A DNA stretch of 64,000 nt, taken from JAJPKK01 sp963787675. GTDB taxonomy: Bacteria > Pseudomonadota > Alphaproteobacteria > Rhizobiales > Xanthobacteraceae. Each line of letters starts with the position of its first letter. Position 1 is the first letter of the stretch. Position numbers and translations under genes: made by a program. The stretch lies in NCBI GenBank assembly GCA_963787675.1, contig CAWBDV010000003.1, forward strand, positions 310,001 to 374,000, in the 5' to 3' direction. Below the pieces are notes generated by a model, which did no database searches, was not told where the DNA came from, and saw only the letters and a program-made list of their open reading frames with translations. This document shows positions 59,187 to 64,000 of the stretch, piece by piece.

Positions 59187-60679
59187 TTGGCACGATTAGT
59201 GGTCGTCTCGAACCGCGTTTCGGTTCCTTCCGGCGATGGCGCCAGGCGCGCTGGCGGGCTCGAGGTCGTGTTGCGGCCGGCACTCCAGCATAACGGCGGC
59301 ATCTGGCTCGGCTGGAGCGGTAAGGTCGCACCCGCTGACCAGTTGGAAACGCGCTCCGTCCGGCACAAGAATGTCGAATATGTTGTGACCGACCTCTCGA
59401 AAGACGACTTCGAGGAATATTACAATGGCTTCGCCAATCGCGTGCTGTGGCCGATCCTGCACTATCGATTGGACCTAGCCGAGTTCGCGCGTCGTGATCT
59501 CAGCGGCTATTTCAGGGTCAACGATCATTTCGCGACCGAGCTGGAAAAGATCATCAAAGAAGACGATTTAATTTGGGTTCATGACTGCCATCTGATCCCT
59601 ATCGCGGACGCGTTGCGGCGACGCGGTCACGCGAACCGGATCGGATTTTTCCTCCACATCCCGTTTCCCTCACCGGAGGTTCTGACTTCGCTGCCGAAGC
59701 ACGAGCAGTTGATACCATTACTGCTGCAATACGACGTTGTGGGCTTCCAGACCGAGGGCGATGCCGGGAATTTCGTTCGCTACCTGCTTTCCGAATGCAA
59801 TCAACTGCGGGAAATGGGACTATTCGAGACGGCCGGCCACCAGATCACCCTGAGCCTGAATGGGCGACAGACGCGGATCGGTAGTTTTCCTGTCGGTATC
59901 GAGCCGCGGGGGTTTCAACGACTGGCGCGTCGCAATGTGCGGTCCCCCTTGGTGAAGAACCTGGTAGCGAGTCTCGGTGGCCGCGACCTCGTGATCGGGG
60001 TCGACCGTCTGGACTATTCCAAGGGCCTGATCCAGCGTCTCGATGCTTTCGACATCTTCCTTACGAATCACAGTGAATGGTTCGGCAAGGTGACATACCT
60101 GCAGATCACGCCGAAAAACCGTTCCGAAATTCCCGAATATGCCGAATTGGCAGAGGGCTTAGGCTCCGCCGCTGGCCGTATCAACGGCAAATACGGTGAA
60201 GTGTCATGGACGCCAATCCGCTATGTGAACCGCGTCTACAGCCGGTCGGTGCTGGCGGGGCTCTATCGGACCGCGCGCGTTGGCCTGGTGACACCCTTGC
60301 GCGACGGCATGAACCTGGTTGCGAAGGAATATGTCGCTGCTCAGGATGCGGAAATCCTGGAGTTCTTATCCTGTCTCGCTTCGCTGGTGCCGCGATCGAA
60401 TTTCGGCGGGCCGTACTGGTCAACCCCTATGATGCGGAATTGGTGGCCGGCGCGATCGCGCAAGCGCTCGCAATGACGCTCGAGGAAAGGCGCGCCCGCC
60501 ACGATGCGCTGCTTGCCGCTATCTCTGAATATGACGTCGATCGGTGGCAGCGGAAATACCTCGCGGCCCTGCGAGGCGCCAACGGAGTAACGAACGGGAT
60601 TCCGGCCCCGGCGGGACGACAAATCCGCGACGCGGAACGGCCGAGGGTATCCATCCAGGCGTGGCCGCGACACGCTTGA
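59187..60679 (+). pseudogene. otsA: Trehalose-6-phosphate synthase OtsA, frameshifted near the C-terminus
   Basis: OtsA makes trehalose-6-phosphate from UDP-glucose and glucose-6-phosphate. The sequence shows LVVVSNRVSVPSGDGARRAGGL, WVHDCHLIPIADALR, RIGFFLHIPFPSPEVL, GVDRLDYSKGLIQRLDAF and GLVTPLRDGMNLVAKEYVAAQ. Near 60348 (residue about 388) the frame shifts: the first frame ends at 60476, while the homologous continuation (NPGVLILSRFAGAAIEFRRA, VNPYDAELVAGAIAQAL) lies in another frame to 60679. TTG 59187 follows an ideal GGGAGG site, giving MARLVVVSNR. The donor-binding residues downstream of the shift (VLILSRFAGA) are lost in the unshifted product. Confidence 0.88.
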
Positions 60680-60748
60680 ATCCGGCTGTGAAGCTCCGAA
60701 CAAGGTCGTCGGCGGGGGACATCAGTACGCAGTTGATAAAGAAGCTCG

Positions 60749-61204
60749 TCAGGAAAGCAGAACCGACACCTCGATATCGCCACGTGCCTTAAGGACGCTC
60801 AGCGACACATTTTCACGATCGCGCCGAACAGCTATGTCGACGGATGAGTTACCGACATGCAGGTTCCGCAGGATCAACTCGTCGAGGAACTTCGGCAGGC
60901 GCGGGCTGCGAAAGCGCACCTCTTTGGCCGCAGGATCGAGCTCCAGCCCGAGAGTCGCTTGAAGCAGGCTGAACGGGGTTGCGCTAGCCCAGGCCTGCGG
61001 CGAGCAGGCGACGGGGTAAAGTGTCGGCCCTCGGTCCCTGGCCCGCTGAAAGCCGCAGAATAATTCGGGCAAGCGATGCAGATCCATGTAGGTAGCGGCA
61101 TCGAAAAGACCATTGAAGAGGCGGTCGACCGCACCCTTTGCGCCGATTTGCGCAAAGCCGAGAGCCGTGTGCGATCAGCACCGCGGCGATGGACGGTCTT
61201 GAAG
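60749..61204 (-). pseudogene. C-terminal remnant of a second amylo-alpha-1,6-glucosidase
   Basis: From 61087 down to 60749 the frame MDLHRLPELFCGFQRARDRG, GPTLYPVACSPQAWASATPF and FLDELILRNLHVGNSSVDIAV closely parallels the C-terminus of the intact enzyme at 43442-45634. A shifted frame further upstream to about 61204 adds LGFAQIGAKGAVDRLFNGLFDAA, matching GLKDPVERLFTALFDAATYM of that enzyme. The remaining 550 residues are absent. It lies convergent to otsA, so a trehalose/glycogen gene pair once stood here. Confidence 0.85.
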
Positions 61205-61802
61205 GCAAGCATGAAGTGAAAGCAGATCAGCGAGTAGATCAGTTTGTGCGGCTGCGCGATGCGATTAAGGAGCGAGCATCGCGTAAGTTCTTCGAAGGAT
61301 CGGTCGAGGCCGAAGGACCGGTAGTGTTGCGATCCAACGATTTTTTCAAGTAGCTGCCTGTCAACAATTCTTCCGCAACCGAAAACGGTGGCGGCCTAGC
61401 CAAACACCGCTTCGCCTTAACCATGGTGAGCTCCCAGGCGCGCGTCAGAGGTGCGCGCCTTGTTCGGGCTGCCTGCCCTACCGAAAGGAGAAAGCCCCCG
61501 CCGGCGTAAGCCGGCAGGGGTAGCAACGCGATTAATACTAATCCGCCGAGAGCCTGACTCTTTGGGGATTGAACGAAGCCGCTGACAATTTGGGGAAGCC
61601 CGAGAGCCAGACGCTCGGCGGATTGATGAGAGCCCAGCCGCGTTGTTGCCGATCTCCAAACGCCCGTCGTCGAGATAGCGACGGCTCAGCGTTGATGTAA
61701 GTCAATGCCGCAGGGTCGTTGCAGCATTAAATATTACGAGCGCAGCAACCTGCCAACAATCGGCGGGCTAAAGTGAGCCCCTGCGCCCAAGAGGTGGGAG
61801 TT
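61205..61802. other. Gene-poor stretch with a hairpin
   Basis: No supported gene. AGCCCCCGCCGGCGTAAGCCGGCAGGGGT (61493-61521) forms a strong hairpin (CCCCGCCGGC/GCCGGCAGGGG with loop GTAA). A short plus-strand frame ending at 61353 (FVRLRDAIKERASRKFFEGS) has weak protein character. The leader of the heat-shock gene contains GGGCTAAAGTGAGCCC just upstream of the ribosome-binding site. Confidence 0.4.
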
Positions 61803-62225
61803 ATGACTAACTTCAGCGATCCTTTCGAGGCGCTCTTCGGTATACAAAGAGCTCTCGACGCACAAAAAGCAAGCGATTGGATGGGCAGCAGTACGACCGG
61901 CATGGGCAGTTTTCCGCCGATCAATATCTTCCAGAAAGGCGACGACTTCGTCGCTATTGTCGAATTGCCAGGCGTTGACAGGGCAGACCTCGGAATTGAC
62001 GTAAAGGAGAATACGATCCGAATTTCGGGCAAGAAGACCATCAAATACGACGAAGGCGCCAGCGTGCATAGACGCGAGCGCGTGTGGGGCGTCTTCGACC
62101 GGACGCTCTCTGTACCAATCCAGATCGATCCAGACGCCGTCAAGGCCGAATACCGCGATGGAGTACTCGCGCTATTCATCCCGAGAGCCGAAAGCGATAA
62201 GCCCAGAACCATCAAGATCAACTGA
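61803..62225 (+). CDS. Small heat-shock protein (Hsp20)
   Basis: The 140-residue product has an alpha-crystallin domain: PPINIFQKGDDFVAIVELPGVDRADLGIDVKENTIRISGKKTI, then RVWGVFDRTLSVPIQIDPDAVKAEYRDGVLALFIPRAE. The N-terminus (FSDPFEALFGIQRALDAQKAS) is the variable oligomerisation arm. Such chaperones hold unfolding proteins during heat or oxidative stress. GGTGGGAG precedes ATG 61803. The second Hsp20 gene follows after 26 bases, so they form an operon. Confidence 0.94.
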   Translation: MTNFSDPFEALFGIQRALDAQKASDWMGSSTTGMGSFPPINIFQKGDDFVAIVELPGVDRADLGIDVKENTIRISGKKTIKYDEGASVHRRERVWGVFDRTLSVPIQIDPDAVKAEYRDGVLALFIPRAESDKPRTIKIN

Positions 62226-62251
62226 CAAATGAATCAGCCGGAGATATCGAA

Positions 62252-62650
62252 ATGGCGTCCCAACCAGAATTGCCCGTCCAGCAGAAGCGCGAGGTGGAAA
62301 AGAAGCCAGAGAGCACGATTCCGTCACGCACATTCCTGCCAATTACTGATATTTTCGAGACCGATCAGGCGTTGACCGTCATCCTTGAAATGCCGGGCGT
62401 CGACAAAGAAAAAGTCGACGTCAACGTCGAGAACGACATCCTGACGATCGAGGGCCGGATCGACTATTCGAAATACGAAGGACTGCAGCCGGTCTACACT
62501 GAATACAATATCGGCCACTACACTCGAAGCTTTCAGATTTCGAGCAAGTTGGAACAAGACAAGATCAGCGCCGCGCTGAAGGATGGTGTGATGACGTTGG
62601 TTTTGCCGAAAGCGGAGAAAGCAAAGCCGCGCAAGATCACGGTGAGTTGA
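62252..62650 (+). CDS. Small heat-shock protein (Hsp20), second copy
   Basis: The 132-residue product is again an alpha-crystallin protein: FLPITDIFETDQALTVILEMPGVDKEKVDVNVENDILTIEGRI, then GHYTRSFQISSKLEQDKISAALKDGVMTLVLPKAEKAKPRKI. Its N-terminus is short, charged and quite different from the first copy (QPELPVQQKREVEKKPES), so the two may form mixed oligomers. GGAGATATCGAA precedes ATG 62252. Confidence 0.94.
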   Translation: MASQPELPVQQKREVEKKPESTIPSRTFLPITDIFETDQALTVILEMPGVDKEKVDVNVENDILTIEGRIDYSKYEGLQPVYTEYNIGHYTRSFQISSKLEQDKISAALKDGVMTLVLPKAEKAKPRKITVS

Positions 62651-62936
62651 CGGAACGAAGGATGGGGGCGCAAGAGCGGTTTCTACGATCGCCACCGGCA
62701 AGGTCACGCCGGGCCTGACCGTCGAGATCGTCTCGGTGCTCGACGGTTTCAGGAAGGCCGTGGAGGACGCAGCCACACCGGTTTGACTGCACAGTCTTAC
62801 AGCGCGTGGGTGAATACCCGGAAGCTCCAAATGCCGTTCAAAACCACCTTCGCTTTCTTGCTCGTGTCAGCTTGTGTCCGGGCCACGGTGACACCCTTCG
62901 GATGCGCTGAACAGGGCTTATCCCGGAGTCGCGCTT
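62651..62936. other. Gap with a possible gene tail
   Basis: A plus-strand frame from about 62658 to a TGA at 62784-62786 reads STIATGKVTPGLTVEIVSVL and then DGFRKAVEDAATPV, with G/C-rich third positions. It has no start codon and could be the tail of a deleted gene; I do not recognise it. The rest of the gap shows nothing. Confidence 0.3.
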
Positions 62937-64000
62937 TCATGACTGGTGCGAAGATTTGCCTAGAGTTGGCTTAGGTGCGGATTCTGCGCCGGCAACCCGC
63001 TTCTTGACGGCTATAAAGCTGTCAGGGCTGACGGACATAGAATCGATGCCGCACGCGACCAAAAACTCGGCGAATTCCGGATGGTCGCTTGGGGCTTGGC
63101 CGCACAGCCCTATCTTGGCGTTGGCCTCATGAGCCTCGCGGATGACGCTTTCGATCATCCACTTCACCGCCTCATCCTGCTCGTCGAAGAGTTCAGCAAG
63201 CTCCGCGGAGTCACGGTCGACCCCGAGGGTAAGCTGCGTAAGGTCATTGCTGCCGATAGAGAAGCCGTCGAAGCGCTCGGCGAACGCTTTGGCGAGGATG
63301 ACGTTCGAAGGAATCTCGCACATGACATAGACTTCCAGCCCGTTCTCTCCACGTCTGAGGCCATTCTCGGCCATGACCGCGAGCACACGGTCCGCTTCCC
63401 TGGTCGACCGGCAGAACGGGATCATGACGATGACGTTGTTAAGACCCATATCATGGCGCAGGCGGTAGATCGCGCGACACTCGAGCGCAAAGCCATCACG
63501 GTAGCGCGGCGAGTAGTAGCGCGAGGCGCCCCGAAAGCCGAGCATGGGGTTTTCTTCGTTGGGCTCGAATGCAGTTCCTCCGATGAGACCTGCGTACTCG
63601 TTGGTCTTGAAGTCGCTCATGCGCACGATGACCGGCTTCGGGTGAAATGCCGCCGCGATCCGGGCGAGGCCGCGGGCCAGGCAGTCGACGAAGTACTCGG
63701 TCTTGTCACCATATCCGCGGGTCAGCTCGGCGATCGTACGTTTGGCATCCTCGTCCTTAAGCGAGTCGTATTGCACCAAAGCCATCGGATGGACCTTGAT
63801 TTGGTTGCTCACCACGAATTCCATACGTGCGAGTCCGACACCGTCGGCGGGAATCCGCCACCACCGGAACGCTGCCGCCGGGTTGGCCAGGTTGAGCATA
63901 ACTTGGGTGCGCGTGGCCGGCACGCTTTGGAGATCGAGTTCTTCGGTGTCGTAATCGGCGTGACCCTCATAGACGAAACCCTCGTCGCCTTCGGCACACG
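62937..64000 (-). CDS. ppsA: Phosphoenolpyruvate synthase, C-terminal part (runs off the window)
   Basis: The visible 354 residues are the PEP/pyruvate-binding domain of PpsA, which makes phosphoenolpyruvate from pyruvate and ATP for gluconeogenesis. Marks are DGVGLARMEFVVSNQIKVHPMAL, KPVIVRMSDFKTNEYAGLIGG, NNVIVMIPFCRSTREADRVL, FSIGSNDLTQLTLGVDRDS and KIGLCGQAPSDHPEFAEFL with the catalytic Cys of GLCGQAPS. The frame is open to base 64000, so the N-terminal two thirds and the start lie outside. It is convergent to the Hsp20 pair. Confidence 0.94.
   Translation of the reverse strand, partial: CAEGDEGFVYEGHADYDTEELDLQSVPATRTQVMLNLANPAAAFRWWRIPADGVGLARMEFVVSNQIKVHPMALVQYDSLKDEDAKRTIAELTRGYGDKTEYFVDCLARGLARIAAAFHPKPVIVRMSDFKTNEYAGLIGGTAFEPNEENPMLGFRGASRYYSPRYRDGFALECRAIYRLRHDMGLNNVIVMIPFCRSTREADRVLAVMAENGLRRGENGLEVYVMCEIPSNVILAKAFAERFDGFSIGSNDLTQLTLGVDRDSAELAELFDEQDEAVKWMIESVIREAHEANAKIGLCGQAPSDHPEFAEFLVACGIDSMSVSPDSFIAVKKRVAGAESAPKPTLGKSSHQS

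Noticed and set aside
61205..61353. Short plus-strand frame (KFFEGSVEAEGPVVLRSNDF)
   Set aside because: No family, no ribosome-binding site, and it lies at the edge of a pseudogene; not called as a gene.
61720..61803. ROSE-type RNA thermometer upstream of the first hsp20 gene
   Set aside because: A small GGGCT/AGCCC hairpin is present, but I could not build the anti-Shine-Dalgarno stem expected of a ROSE element.

Overview
The window reads as a chromosomal stretch of a high-GC alphaproteobacterium of the order Hyphomicrobiales (Rhizobiales), close to Bradyrhizobium or Pseudolabrys. The evidence is a CcrM-type GANTC adenine methyltransferase, the mutY/DUF721/DsbA block, an Omp25/31-like porin, Bug-type and NMT1-type binding proteins, perfect and near EcfG-type promoters, and several families of dispersed palindromic repeats typical of this order. 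No rRNA, CRISPR array or replication origin was seen.

Layout. 1-1.2 kb: a flavin-dependent luciferase-like monooxygenase, translationally coupled to an upstream gene cut by the window edge. 1.4-9.9 kb: the most unusual locus. It holds a class III nucleotide cyclase/AAA/TPR regulator split by a frameshift, a DUF3237 protein, an encapsulin-like (Linocin_M18/HK97-fold) shell protein, and a 985-residue fusion of an FAD-dependent carotenoid/squalene-type oxidoreductase with a polyprenyl diphosphate synthase. I interpret the last three as a possible nanocompartment for isoprenoid chemistry. 10-13 kb: dsbA-like, DUF721 and divergent mutY, whose 5' coding region carries an in-frame palindromic repeat. 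13-29 kb: ordinary chromosomal genes (EF-hand proteins, RidA, porin, MFS, MetE-like, ccrM, zinc metallopeptidase, an ABC binding protein with UbiD, a Bug protein, an M23 peptidase and a peroxiredoxin). 29.7-38 kb: a giant AsmA/DUF3971 protein, an alpha/beta hydrolase, tyrS, anmK, a gamma-glutamylcyclotransferase and an acylphosphatase. 38-48 kb: a stress/carbohydrate cluster (ABC exporter, glycosyltransferase, MFS, PRC-barrel protein, amylo-alpha-1,6-glucosidase, DUF3309, NADAR) with a perfect EcfG-type promoter at 46856-46880. 48-52.9 kb: ligD, lipB, an orphan FliN-like gene and tRNA-Leu(GAG).

52.9-61.2 kb is an accessory scar. A tyrosine integrase follows tRNA-Leu, then come a split HTH gene, an IS91 transposase broken by a 23-bp duplication, an orphan 3' half of tRNA-Pro(CGG), a copD 5' end fused to a decayed IS630, a slipin fragment, a frameshifted otsA, and the 3' remnant of a second amylo-alpha-1,6-glucosidase related to the one at 43.4 kb. 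The window closes with two small heat-shock proteins and the 3' part of phosphoenolpyruvate synthase.

Frameshifts are frequent (cyclase, EF-hand pair, HTH pair, IS91, IS630, otsA). Those in the accessory scar look like true decay. Those in the first 15 kb could also be assembly errors, which cannot be settled from the sequence alone.
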